Positions 25,245 to 36,364 of a stretch of DNA of 64,000 nt are shown here, piece by piece. The position numbers were made by a program, and so were the translations under genes. The notes under the pieces are model-generated. The model was not told the DNA's origin. It was given only the letters and a program-made list of their open reading frames with translations, and made no database searches. Source of the stretch: Monoplex corrugatus (taxonomy: Eukaryota; Mollusca; Gastropoda; Littorinimorpha; Ranellidae); the NCBI GenBank assembly GCA_030674185.1, contig CM060307.1, positions 46,539,681 to 46,603,680 on the forward strand. Direction: 5' to 3'. Numbering within the stretch: the first letter of the stretch is position 1; the number at the start of each line of letters is the position of its first letter.

Positions 25245-25637
25245 CAGAGCCTGGAATTCGTCGCGGAAACGAGGATTTCCGCGGAAATCAAAATCGAAAA
25301 TCGCGCAAAAAAAAATTTTTTCGCGTTAAAAAAAAATCGACGACCATACTTCAAAAAAAAGAAAAGAAAAGTTTTGATGAATATGTCTGTGTATGAACAC
25401 ACTGAAACGATCTGCTGTGTATGATGGATCCCGATCTTGTGCCCAATGTTTATTAAATACTCTTTTGACTGATATTCATTGTGATTTTCAGTGTGTTAGA
25501 TGCCTTTAAATTTGTCTCCAGAATGCCTCAGAATGCACAGATTTTAGTCTTGATTTTAAAAATTTTCCGGGGGAGCATGCCCCCGGACCCCCCTAGAAGT
25601 TTCCTCTTTTTTTTCTTCTTAGCAATTCCAGGCTCTG
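25245..25637. mobile_element. hAT-like MITE, 393 bp
   Basis: Terminal inverted repeats CAGAGCCTGGAATT (25245) and AATTCCAGGCTCTG (ending 25637). The CAGAG ends suit hAT elements. Five bases GTAAG occur on both sides; an 8-bp target duplication is not clear. The interior has a GC-rich hairpin (CGGGGGAGCATGCCCCCGG) and A-runs, and no transposase. Confidence 0.6.
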
Positions 25638-26465
25638 GTAAGTCATCGAAATCGTAGGAATGTACACAATGGAGAGGTTCTTTCAGCTAGGGAAATAGGT
25701 GCAAATCTGGGGGCCTCATATCTGTAGAAGAGGTGTGGTGTGGTATAGAGCGTCCCATTGATACAGTGCTATAAATGACGTTACCCTTTCTGCTTTTTGA
25801 GGCAAGGTGGGTTGTCATGTAGTATCTGTAGTAAATCATTTAACACTGATGTTTTTGTCAGATTGCAGGTCCCAGTACTTTCATTCAAAAGACCCTGTAG
25901 TAGTTTTGATTGTCAGTCTGTCCCGCTAGAATGTGATGTGCCATCAGTGTGCTTGTGTTGTCAGGGGCACATATCTTTAAATTCTCTTGTTTTTTTCTCA
26001 GCTTGTTGGCCCTAGGAGAGGCAGGAGTGTGCCACTCTTTGACGTTTGTGTCTTTAATTTTGGCTCATAGCTTCTTCCCTGGGTTTCTTCGATGACAACT
26101 ATCAATATAAAAGGATGGTCTCATTTTGAACCAGTTGAACAAAGTCTGTGAAACAACGACGCACGCCACTTTCTGATCTACTGTAAGGCAGTGCAGGATC
26201 CGGGTATCTTGCTGCAATGTTCTTCATTCCAAATTTATGTGTTAAAATCAAATGAACTTACCCACAACTAATACCAGTGTCATGAATGATCTATTCACGT
26301 GTTATAGGTCTGTGTTCATTCCCCAACATGACGTCATAAAGAAAATCACAATGTTTGCGTGAAATTTTGTAATTCACAGAATAATCAGGCCAGTTGTGTA
26401 TCAAGTTTCAAAATATTGTGACAGATGTGCTTAATACAACATCAAACATTTTGCCATTTTCAGCT

Positions 26466-26551
26466 AATGCAGAATGGTGCATGATCACTCTATTGTGACC
26501 AGATTGGCTTAGTTTTGGCCAAAATAGAGTGATAGTGCACCACTCAGCATT
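26466..26551. repeat. Inverted repeat (29-nt arms)
   Basis: Arms 26466-26494 and 26523-26551 pair with a few mismatches (share GTGCA and ATCACTCTATT), with a 28-base loop. Possibly a small foldback element. Confidence 0.7.
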
Positions 26552-27553
26552 ATTTGGATATGGTAAATGTGCTGGCTAAACGGGAATTTACTTGGAAATA
26601 TTCATCTGCGGTATGGACACTCAGTATTTTCTTGGATGACCCTTGTAAGTTGTATACGGCATACCTGGTACCATAGACGTGTCTTGGATAAGTACATATA
26701 GTTTTGGATATGTATTTGCCCCTATGTCCAACATACAGTTTTGATGAGTGTGAATGTGTTATTTGTTGGGTTCATGACTATGAGTGTGACATTTCATAAA
26801 GCAGCAAGACTTTGAATTAAAGTGATGAATTAGTGACGTGATCTTCTCAAAGCTTTTTTTCAGCAACTTTGGAATTGTAAACGCTTACCTCAGATGACTT
26901 TGTATCCTTCTTGTTCTCCCACCCTCATCTTCCCAACCATTTTCTTTTATTGAATAGGAGTTGTTTGAGCGTCAGTTGTTCGTTGATCTGAACAAGAACA
27001 GAACTTTGATCTTGTTTTATTGATTCCATTATAAGAATTAACCATTTCAATTATTATACTATTGGAAATCAGGGTTTTAAAATAATCATCAAAATTGCTT
27101 ACTTGCAAAGTGTTTGAGGGATGGAATCTAGGGTGGAAATGTCTGTTGTGTGAGTGTTTGTGCTGTGTGAACACAGAGTGAAACAGAAGGAGGAGGAGGT
27201 GAAGGAGCATGTGCATGCATTAATGATATGGTCTACATGACACACACACTATATACATATAATGCAACATTTATGACAAGCTCTTTTCAAACAATGGGAA
27301 GCATTTCTTCATAAAACTGAAACTTGCAGTAATGAAAGTGTTTCTAGGTTGAGAGACAGAAATTTAATAAAAAAAAGAAAAAAGAAAAAAAAAGAATGAT
27401 ACAATCTTGCTTATGTAGAGTAGATTATCATGAAATCGTTTGTCAGTTATTTGTTATGTTATGGACATACTTGTGTACAGTTAATTTGAAACATCAAGAT
27501 ACTTATGGTGGATTTCTGTGCGGGTGTTCTAACTCTTGTTCCTGTCCGGACAG

Positions 27554-28005
27554 GCACTGTTGCAGACTTCAGATCGGGTGATGGCAGGCATGAAAGCCGT
27601 GTTAAGCAACTGGCAGCTTCTTTTGGAAATTCCTCACAATATGCCTCAGACCCTCCATATAACCGCTGTCTGTCTAGCACATCAAATTTTCATGAACAGT
27701 CTTATGTGCTAAAAGTGGACAGCAAGGCAGGTGTGATGTGGAAGTGCTCTGCATGTAGTGTAATTGTAAGAACATTGAGTGGTTTGAAGAGGCATATTCG
27801 ACAGCGACACACAGACAGTCCTGCATATCGATGTCATATCTGTGGCATGGGTTTTATGTCACGACCTCATTACCAGGGCCACATGGGTGCCCACTCTGGT
27901 GTCAAGAACTACCAGTGTTCCTACTGCTCCAAAAGATACTTTTATATCAGTGATCTGTCTAGACACAAAAGGACATGTAGACTGGCTGTTAGTTCTTCTA
28001 AATAG
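27554..28005 (+). CDS. Alternative 3'-terminal exon ZF7: three zinc fingers
   Basis: The acceptor (ctcttgttcctgtccggacag) ends at 27553. Two bases (GC) precede 149 codons and TAG. A linker of about 63 residues precedes finger 1 (CSAC..HIRQRH), finger 2 (CHIC..HMGAH; RPHYQGHMGAHSG) and finger 3 (CSYC..HKRTC; FYISDLSRHKRTC). Finger 1 has Val-Ile-Val where most fingers have an aromatic residue, so it may fold less stably. The finger 2 signature departs from the HMNMHN consensus. The frame is open upstream to an ATG at 27505 through a pyrimidine-rich intron end. The next acceptor (ZF8) lies only about 690 bases downstream; a candidate AATAAA at 28635 sits between them. Confidence 0.9.
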
Positions 28006-28695
28006 CTCTTTACAGTTGTCAAGGAGCAGTGGGCTTGAAATACATTTGGATGCAAGTGATTCTTCAGCCTTTTGACTTTTAAAAAACAGTTTTTCGTTTT
28101 ATGAGAAAATTGTATATTTACTTTCGTGTGTGTTGATTTATTGTTCCAGCAGATCACACTTGTACGTCTGTCTGTATGTTTCTTGAGTAAGGGAAAATGC
28201 AAACATAACATTGTAACTTGTTGAAAATACATGAAAAGAGGATTCAAGAAGTAATGCTGCTAAAGCAGTAGAACACAGCCTTGGCAGACAGTCATGACTG
28301 AAGATTTGATAGCAAAGAGAGTGTAGTCTGTGATGAGCAGTCTTTCTTGGTTTTAATCATGCAGATCTGTTAGTAATTTGTGATATACAAGCAGTCTTTC
28401 ATGGTTCTGATCATGCAGGCCTGTTCATTTGTGTCCCATTCCACAAACACAGTGTTAAGTAAGTAGTCTCATGAAAATTGAACTGATTATTGGAAGTGTC
28501 CAGACCGCACCTAAAATCCATATCACTGTCATATACAACAAAATTGTACTCGTTGGACTAGGTATGAGCCAGTCAATCGCAAGACAGATTTGAGACAGCA
28601 AGTCAAATCTAGACTTATGATTAAAATTAAAAGTAATAAAAGAATCAGTTCTGAGATGATAACCTCTTTAACATTACTTCTGACTGGCTTTCCAG
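28006..28695. other. ZF7 3' UTR and short intron before ZF8
   Basis: About 690 bases. A diverged direct repeat (CAGTCTTTC.TGGTT..ATCATGCAG) occurs at 28340 and 28391; a candidate poly(A) signal lies at 28635. No exon. Confidence 0.6.
28635..28640 (+). promoter_or_regulatory. Candidate poly(A) signal between ZF7 and ZF8
   Basis: AATAAA about 630 bases after the ZF7 stop and about 55 bases before the ZF8 acceptor. If used, cleavage for ZF7 would fall at or in the ZF8 splice site, making the two choices physically exclusive. Confidence 0.35.
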
Positions 28696-29150
28696 AGAGC
28701 AAAATGGATCCAACTGCATCTCTGGCAGGCTGGCGTCAGATGCAGACCTCGGTACAACATGGCAGTTATCAATCATACCACACTGGCTCAACACAGTCTG
28801 CCTTGCCCAGTGACGGAGGATTCAGTGCTGATTCTCTGGCCTTTGCACAAGGTGCACTGAGAGATGTGATATCCAGCAGCCATACCTTCTCAGATGATCT
28901 TGCACAAACTGATATGGCTAGGGATCATCTCAAACATTTCCAACGTTTTCATTGTGACATTTGTGACCGGGACTTTACTTTTAGAGATCACTACATCGGT
29001 CACATGAACAGCCACAACAAGATTAAAGGATTCCACTGTCCATACTGCCCCAGAAAGTTTACTTACAAAGGAGATTTGTATAAACACAGGAAAAAGTGCC
29101 ATGCTAGCCATGCTGCTCTCAGTTCCAGTCAGGCGGCTGATCAGTTTTGA
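28696..29150 (+). CDS. Alternative 3'-terminal exon ZF8: two zinc fingers, first finger lost
   Basis: The acceptor (ttctgactggctttccag) ends at 28695. Two bases (AG) precede 150 codons and TGA. A long Ser/Gln/Thr-rich linker of about 88 residues runs to a short basic stretch (ARDHLKHFQRF), directly followed by the equivalent of finger 2 (CDIC..HMNSH, RDHYIGHMNSHN signature) and finger 3 (CPYC..HRKKC; TYKGDLYKHRKKC class). No CxxC precedes, so finger 1 is missing; the LKHFQRF stretch may be a remnant of its helix. If the upstream exon ended in T, the junction codon would be TAG, so the shared donor probably does not end in T. AATAAA lies at 29509. Confidence 0.9.
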
Positions 29151-29508
29151 GAAAACTTGGTGGTGATGGTTTTGGTGTGGGGGTGGTATAATGTATTTAT
29201 TTTCAGAGTGCTGTGTACTAAAACATGCAGCGAGAGATTTCCAGTACAGCAGTCAGTATTTTTATGAATTCTTAAAAGAACAGTATTTAAGAAAAATTTC
29301 CTGCACTTCTTTGATTACAGTGACTTGAACACAAAAGTATGGTATTGGTGAAGGAGTGATGAAAGATAAATTATCATGTACATTTGTAAATGTGAATTGT
29401 GTGCATCTTTGCCATTTCAAAAACCTGAAATATGTAAGTCTATGTCATGATCAGTGTTTATGTAGTAAAGGGGTGAGTTGCCTGTGTAGCTATACCGTAT
29501 TGGGAGTT

Positions 29509-29514
29509 AATAAA
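29509..29514 (+). promoter_or_regulatory. Poly(A) signal AATAAA, ZF8
   Basis: Canonical hexamer about 360 bases after the ZF8 stop, with TG-rich sequence just downstream. Confidence 0.5.
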
Positions 29515-31829
29515 CTTTGTGGCTGTAAATGGGTGATAACTTCCATACGCTTTATTTGTGGCTACAGGTGTGTTTCTGTGATGTGCCAGGGATGGCTTAA
29601 CAGTGGTTCCAGATCTCTTGCATTGTAAGAATTGTTATTTGGCAATCTGATATTAAGTACGTGGAAAAAGAAATGTCATCTGGCTGGAAGTGGAATATTG
29701 TGGTTACAGCTGTGGAACAATATCATGTGCATCTTGTAGAATGGCCCAAAACAGATTCGGGTGGAGTTAGACGTCTGTAAATATGACTACTGAAAAATGC
29801 TGAATAGCAACAGTCTTTTGCTCGTGTTTGAGTTAATTAAACTGTATAACTGTAGTCTTAGTCGCTTGTGCCGGGCAACTTGTAGGATTTTTAGAAATTG
29901 GAAATATGCGCATGAAGTGTGGTATTAGCGTTACAGTTTTATTTGTAATTTATTGTTTTGGCAAGGTGACTTTCTCAGAATTGAACCATACTATGGTGAA
30001 GCATTCTTGCAGCTGAAAGTTGTGGTCCATAGTTCCTTATCCTTAACTGTTGATTTCCTTTTTAACTATCACAGCACACCCATACTGGGTAGCCCTGTTG
30101 AGACACATTGCTTACAAAGATCATCAGTGCACATTGCGAGAGTGTGCACCTACCATTTGGTTTTCCCATAGGTATCCCCAACTCCCAGCACCACATCCCT
30201 TATCCCCAACCCACGGCACCACATCCTTTCCCGAACATACAGGACTTTAAAACTGTCTTGTGATTCTATTTGTTTTTCTGCTTTAGACCTGCCTTGTTCT
30301 CACAGAGATGATGTGCCATTCTGCCTTCATTTCTTTCTTGCAAATCTTCTCTCTTTTATGCTAAAAAAGACAACATGCCAAACGATAAAGAAAAAGGAAG
30401 GGGGGGGGGGGGAGGTTGCTTTATTATTGTTTCTTTTTTTTCCCCTTCTCTCTGAATTCCGTAGAGTCATTTAGGCGCCTTACTAAAGAACTGTTCACCA
30501 GATTTCTCCTGCTATGTCAGATGTGTGCCAAAGCCTGGGTCTCTGCAAATGGTTTCTCTGTCCATTCTGCAGTGTTGTAGGTCCACATTTTTCTGCCTTC
30601 CCCTTGTCTCCTCCTTCAACAATTCCCTGGAAGATTGATTTAGCAAGGCCTGAATCTTGTTACATGGCCATACCAATGTAGGTTGTTTTCTTGATTGATA
30701 GCAGCAGTTCAGTGTGTTGCTTGATGGTTTGGAGGGCTTGTTCATTGGTGATATGATCAGTGTATTTCATGTTCAGTATCTTGCGATAACATCTCATTTC
30801 CATGGATTGGATTTGTCTTTCCAAATCCGCTGTGGTTTTTTTAATTTATTATTAAATGACATTTTTCATGTATCTTTCCGCATGTACTTGTCATGTACCA
30901 TTTTTAAAATACCTTTCTGTTATACTTTTTCCTCATCTATTATTATTAACATTTTTCTCTAGATTGTGTGCGTAATATCATTCTGTACCAGATAAAAAAA
31001 ACAAAAACTATAGAGATGATGAATAAGCTCTTTGCTGTCTGCTATTTTTATGTGTACTTGATTTTTGTGTGTTTGTTGCTGTTGTAAGTTACTGCATCTT
31101 GTTTCATTATCTTTTTGAAACTCGTGTATGCCATTCTTTCCCGCCCTTTGTGACTTTTCTTTTACTTTCGTTCCTTTGTTCTTTTTCTTTTCTCTTTCCA
31201 ATGCCATTCTTTTCCAGATCTCTTGTAACTGAAGATGATAGAGATAAACTTTGCAGTCTGCACTTTGTATGTGTTTGAAAAATAATATACTGTTCCTTTC
31301 ATTTCTGACTTTCCTTTGTCATTGTCTTGTGCTTTACATGTTCAGATTCTTACTCCTCTTTTTTCCTTCTGTACCTCAGCATGAAAAGGGAACAATCATG
31401 ACATGAAATTTATTGAATAGAACAAAAGCGTTCAGTGTGTATATATAATGTGATAAATGATTTGCAAGGCTTTTGTGAGGACATCTTTTTGTGTTGATTT
31501 TGTGGGAGGCAGTTTGTATTTCACATGACATAAAATAATCAGTGGAGATCTTTGAAGAATACCACAGGCTGGACAAAATAGAGATCCCATGTGGTGACTG
31601 ATGTTGGTCCTCATGCATTTTGTGCATATGGTGGGTGAGTGTGGCGGAGTGAGCCATAAGTAAGATTTATTTTTATTTAATGCATTCCGATTTTCTGGGA
31701 GGCATGTATGTATGCCCACATTGTGCAGGTACATTATGTTGCAGAGTGTGCATAGTCGGTCTTCCGTAAACATGCATGCTGTGTTTTTTTTTTCCATGTT
31801 ACTGTAAGCCATCAAACATCAACATGATT

Positions 31830-32036
31830 TCAAGATGTATAACATGTATAATACTTGATATTCTGCTTGCCTATGAATACACTTGAAGGAGGTTTAGATG
31901 CAAATAGATCTGCACACATTTGACCTATGAGATAGGAAAAATGTCCATGCTTCATCCACAAAATGGGATTAAACTCCAGACCTTCCTGTTGAAAGTCTGA
32001 CATCTTACCACCCACTTGTCTGCTGTACCTGCCATT
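31830..32036 (-). mobile_element. tRNA-derived SINE, family 1
   Basis: Minus-strand copy, diverged. It aligns by eye with 50133-50373 and 55362-55598: a tRNA-like head whose box B reads GGTTCAATCC in the best copy, then a body containing CACCTGGTGGGT and GATTTTTCCAATCTCCCAGG. Related sequence may extend left to about 31700. Confidence 0.6.
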
Positions 32037-32225
32037 AGTAAAATAATCTCTAATAGTAATACATGTTGTGCTACTTCCAGTTCTACCAGTCATAGCCAGA
32101 TGGAAAGTATGCCATCACACACTTCAGGAGGACACATTTTTTCCCTTTTAGCTGTCAAATTGATATCCTCAAATCCTCTTTTATATCTACAGTATTTGCG
32201 TAACATTGATAATTCTAACTCCCTG

Positions 32226-32418
32226 AACCCTTTGACTCCGGCATCCTGTCCGCCAGCATCCTGCATTGTCAATCATGTTAGCAAAGCAAAAACTTAAAAC
32301 CGTTTGACTTCCTCACCCTATCCACAGCTTCCTGCAGGAAGGTGGTGAATAGGGTGAGGGAGTTGAACGGTTAAGTTTTTTGCAGTTGGTGGATAGGATG
32401 CGGGAGTCAAAGGGTTAA
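32226..32418. mobile_element. Foldback MITE family A (TTAA-flanked), copy 1
   Basis: An inverted-repeat element with ends AACCCTTTGACTCC and GGAGTCAAAGGGTT, whose interior alternates 'CCACC..CTTCCTGCA' with its complement. TTAA borders the right end. Six copies occur in the window. Confidence 0.75.
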
Positions 32419-33207
32419 GGTAAACTGAACACCGCATAGCTGTCAATAAACGTATCTTCCAGTGATATGACTAGACCCTAGGTACATTTCAGTCTCTGTG
32501 TTTGGTAGATACAAAGACCGTATTTAATAGAAGCACTTTCATTACAACAAAATTATGCACAATTATAGTTTCCATCCTTTAGGAGGCTTTCTTTTACATG
32601 GGACATGATAATTTTTGTTGACTATTCAGAATTAGGAATGCTTCTGCTTATGATCTTGCAGTTCATTTTTGACAAACAAACAAGCGAAACAAACAAACAA
32701 CAAACAAACGAAACCCTAAAGGTATTGATTCACACATGTCGACCAGTGATGTGTAATGTTATGTTGACAAAATCAGAAATGATTGCTATTATTTAGACTT
32801 GAATTCTTAACAGACTTGGGTTGTGTGCTATGTCATCAATAGTTTTGAATACAGAAGATTAAGATTGAGCATGGCCCCTTTTAAAAGTCACAGCTGCCAA
32901 AGCAGTTTTACAGACGGAATTTACTTAAGTTTTGTGGGTAAGGGCATGATTATATATACATCTATAGTGACCATAACCATTTATAAAGTGGAATGGAAAA
33001 CGTCATGAAGACTTTTGGGTATTTTGGGTAGGTCTTTCTCATATGTGGTAGAAGATTTTTTGGACAGCAGTTTGATTTAAATGGGTATGTGCCATTATCA
33101 GAGTCACAGTCAGGCAAAGAGTGCTGCCTGATGGGTTCGGTAAAGGAGACATTGTTTATATGGCTTGACCACCTTGTTTTCTTTTTGTTCTTGTTTGGAT
33201 TCCATAG

Positions 33208-33791
33208 GTAGTCAAGGCCACTACCGTAGCACCATTGGATCCTTCGGCTTGCGTCACCTGTCTTCCAAATTTGGAAGTCAAGTCCGTCAGGGTAAGCCAA
33301 AGGCGAGGACTTTCCATGGATCACTTCCCCAGCATGCAGTTGCTGCCCCAGAACAAGAGCTGGACCACTCATCCCATTCATTGGGACAGCAACCACAGCT
33401 TTGTGTTCAGCAGAGTGGCAGCAGCTCTCATTCATTTAGCTCAGTGACTGTCAGGGGAGTCTCTGATCTGAACAAGTCTAGAACCCTGTTTAAATGTCAG
33501 TGGTGCGGTGCCAGCTTCAAGACGCGTCACGGCTTCAGGGGTCATGTTCGCAAGAACCACAGTAACAACCCAAATTTCCGGTGTGAATTGTGTGGAAAGG
33601 GTTTTCTGATGAAGGGTCACTATGAGGGTCATATGAATATGCATAACAATATCAAGACCTTTGAGTGCCCAAGTGTCCACGACGATTTGCTTACAAAAGC
33701 AGTCTTAATGCTCACGTCAAGTCTTGTGGATGGCAAGCTTTCCTACAGGATGAGCATTGGGAAGGAGGTGACAATGCATGAAATGGCTTAA
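33208..33791 (+). CDS. Alternative 3'-terminal exon ZF9: two intact fingers, third finger broken by a frame change
   Basis: The acceptor (cttgtttggattccatag) ends at 33207. Two bases (GT) precede 193 codons and TAA. The longest linker of the array (about 94 residues, Ser/Gln/His-rich) leads into finger 1 (CQWC..HVRKNH) and finger 2 (CELC..HMNMH, KGHYEGHMNMHN signature). Finger 3 begins normally (IKTFECP) but the frame slips by one base at about 33669-33672. The current frame then gives unrelated sequence to the stop, while the next frame contains the rest of a normal finger (second Cys, RRFAYKSSLNAH, Cys) and its own stop near 33783. This is either a genuine one-base deletion or a sequencing error. 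No clear poly(A) signal follows. Confidence 0.85.
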
Positions 33792-35026
33792 CTAAACTAT
33801 AAATTTGTTATTTAAGGGCAGATGGTTGGATGGGTATCTACTTTTTATCTTGCTTCAATTTGTTTTTAGGTTGCTGTTTATCTTAACCTTTTTAGGTTAC
33901 TCTTTATCTTAACTAACAAACCATAAAAAAATGATTTAGTGGTGTTTTATCTCGCAATTTAGATTACATTTGTTTTAGTAATAGTGAGTCGCTCACTTGC
34001 TGTCTACATTTTGACCTCTACATGAGGTCTTCATCAGGAAGAGTGTTGACGAAAAGTATTCAGTGCCAAGTGGTTTATTGTGATGGTTGTGGCAGTGAGT
34101 GTATAATGGGAGAGACTACCAGAATGCTAGGCACTTGAGTCAGGGAACATGAAAATATCAAAGAGAACCTCATTGATATTAGTGAGAGAACTTGTTAAAA
34201 ACAAACAACAAACAAACAAACAAACAAACAAACAGGACTCAAGTTGAAAGAGAAAAAACTTTCTGGCCTCTGAAACTCACAATTCAAGAAGAGCAATGAT
34301 AGGAGCACTTGAATTCATGGAGGGTCAACAATAATGAAAGAGACAATGGATTTGAGTTTTGTGCAATCTGCAGACAGGTTCATACATCACATGACTGCCA
34401 CTCACTCAGGAGACAAAGCCAACAAAACGTAAGCCAACTTTCGTCCTGATGAAGGTGTCATGTAAAGATCAAAATACAGATGATGGCCCTACTCTGGTAA
34501 GGATCACATCATTTCATAACAATAGATGATGGCCCTTCTCTGGTAAGGAATCACATCATTTCATAACAACAGATGATGGCCCTAATCTGGTAAGGATCAC
34601 ATTATTTCATAACAACAGATGATGGCGCTACTTTGGTAAGGATCACATCATTTCATAACAACAGATGATGGCCTTACACTTGTAAGGATCACATCATTTC
34701 ATAACAACAGATGATGGCCCTACTCTTGTAAGGATCGCATCATTTCATAATCAAAAAACGTTTTCGTAGTTCCCATGACTACATACCTCCCAAAGAGTGG
34801 TCATTATTATCCTGTCAAACTTCCCATTCAGATTAGGCCAGAAGTACAAATTCAGTAAATAGCAATCCAAAGAGGCAAGAAATTTTGCTGATATCCCCCC
34901 TCCCTCTTTCCCCCACATACAAACACGGAGGCATGCAACCAACCAATCAACAGACTATCCAAACAAAAAAACTACATCTGCATACCTGCGTACATGCATA
35001 TATAACTGTATAAGCATGCACACATG
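33792..35026. other. Non-coding after ZF9; 46-bp tandem repeat at 34479-34749
   Basis: Short (AAAC)n at 34198-34233. Six units of a 46-bp tandem repeat (AGATGATGGCCCTACTCTGG, TAAGGATCACATCATTTCAT, AACAAC) fill 34479-34749. No exon. Confidence 0.75.
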
Positions 35027-36364
35027 TGAGGGTGAGTCAAAAAGTAATGTCTTTTTATTTATATCAGACTATTTATATCAGACGAAGTTCTTGATAAAAT
35101 TACGTGAAATATTGCTCAGTTACAAATGATTATAACTGTTACGGACTGAAATATTTTGTTCAGTATGTTTCTGGTACATAAGACTCGTGAGGAAAATTCA
35201 AAATGGCTGCCCCCTTAGAGCTGCGTCAAAAACAGAGCAATGATTGAATTCCTTGTTGCTGAGGGGGGAACCCCAGTGAACATTAACAGATGATTACAGA
35301 ATGTGTATAAGGAAAATACTTTTGATTTTTAGCAGTGTTCACAGGTGGGTCTGTCATCTGAATGATGAAAAGGTGGGAACTGCAAGCGTAACCGATAAAC
35401 CCCGTTCTGGCTGTCCGTCCACTTCTGTGAATCCTGCTAATAAAGCAAAAGCAGATGCTCTGATTAGAGAAGATAGGCGCATAACTCTTGAGGAGTTGGC
35501 AGAAAACCTTGAAGTGAGCCATGGAAGTGCTTATAACGTTGTTGAATCACTAGGGTTTTCAAAAGTGTGTGCCTGTTGGGTATCAAGAGAGCTGACTACC
35601 GAACACAAGACTGACAGGGTCAGCGCCTGTATTGAACTTCTTGAACAAAGTCAAAGAGACAAAACCTTTGGAAGGCTCGTTACTGGTGATGAAACATGCA
35701 TTCACCATTATGAATGGGAATCAAAGAGGCAGTCAATGAATGGTGCCACCCTATGTCACCAAAACCAAAAAAGTTCAAGATGGAAAAGTCAGCTGGAAAA
35801 ATCATGGTGACTGTCTTTTGGGATGCTCATGGTGTCATTCTGGTTGATTTCTTGCCAAGAGGAGAAAACAATAAACTGAGGCATACATTAAGACCCTGAC
35901 GAGGCTCAAAGCAAGAATCCGACAGTGAGACCCAACTTGCAAATCAATAATACTCTCCTGCATGACAATGCTCGATCACACACAAGCATCAGGACAAAGG
36001 AGACGATCGCCTCATTCGGGTGGACAACTTTACAGCATCTCCATACTTACCAGACTTAGCGCATTCAGACTATCGTTTCTTCAGCCCCATGAAAGAGGGT
36101 TTGAGAGGCAAATATTATGCCAGTGACGAGGAAGTGAAAACAGCAGTGAAGACGTGGCAGCACAGTCAACAGAATTTTGCGAGGCAGGGATGCATGCCGC
36201 CATTCGAAGGTGGAACATTGCTATTGAGAGAAACGGTGAGTATGTTGAGAAGTAGGGATGTGATTCCCAGAGGACCAGCTTCATTTTGATGTATGATACA
36301 TGTTCCTGTGTCGGTAATTGTTCCTGTACTGAAGAAAAAGGCATTACTTTTTGACTCACCCTCG
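35027..36364 (+). mobile_element. Decayed mariner (Tc1/mariner, DD34D) transposon
   Basis: Terminal inverted repeats GAGGGTGAGTCAAAAAG (left, 35028) and its complement (right, ending 36363), about 1.34 kb apart, the usual mariner length; TA follows the right end. Plus-strand fragments of mariner transposase: WVCHLNDEKVGTASVTDK, the TGDET block (first Asp), WDAHGVILVDFLPRG, a HDNARSHT block (second Asp), and LPDLAHSDYRFF with MKEGLRGKYYASDEEVKTAV. These lie in several frames with stops between, so the element is inactive. Near-identical 46-bp sequences flank both sides (see finding). Confidence 0.9.
35301..36289 (+). pseudogene. Mariner transposase pseudogene
   Basis: Transposase coding fragments split over at least three frames: 35340-35810 (HTH linker region and first catalytic Asp), 35714-35899 (central strands) and 36020-36289 (third Asp block and C-terminus). 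The expected N-terminus near 35203 (ATGGCTGCCCCC) meets stops within 15 codons. Catalytic Asp blocks can still be seen, but no intact protein is possible. Confidence 0.85.

Larger units (their letters stand above)
24547..27553. other. 3-kb intron before ZF7
   Basis: Holds the three-copy repeat 24549-24735, (TG)n 24919-25011, a hAT-like MITE 25245-25637 and an inverted repeat 26466-26551. A frame near 25797 reads CSICSKSFNTD, which could be a finger remnant but may be chance. Confidence 0.6.
29151..33207. other. 4-kb intron before ZF9
   Basis: ZF8 3' UTR, a poly(G) run near 30400, a minus-strand SINE 31830-32036 and a foldback element 32226-32418. No exon supported. Confidence 0.6.

Noticed and set aside
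29356..29628. Cys-rich 90-codon frame
   Set aside because: Lies in the ZF8 3' UTR, contains the AATAAA at 29509, and its Cys come from TG-rich sequence without regular spacing.
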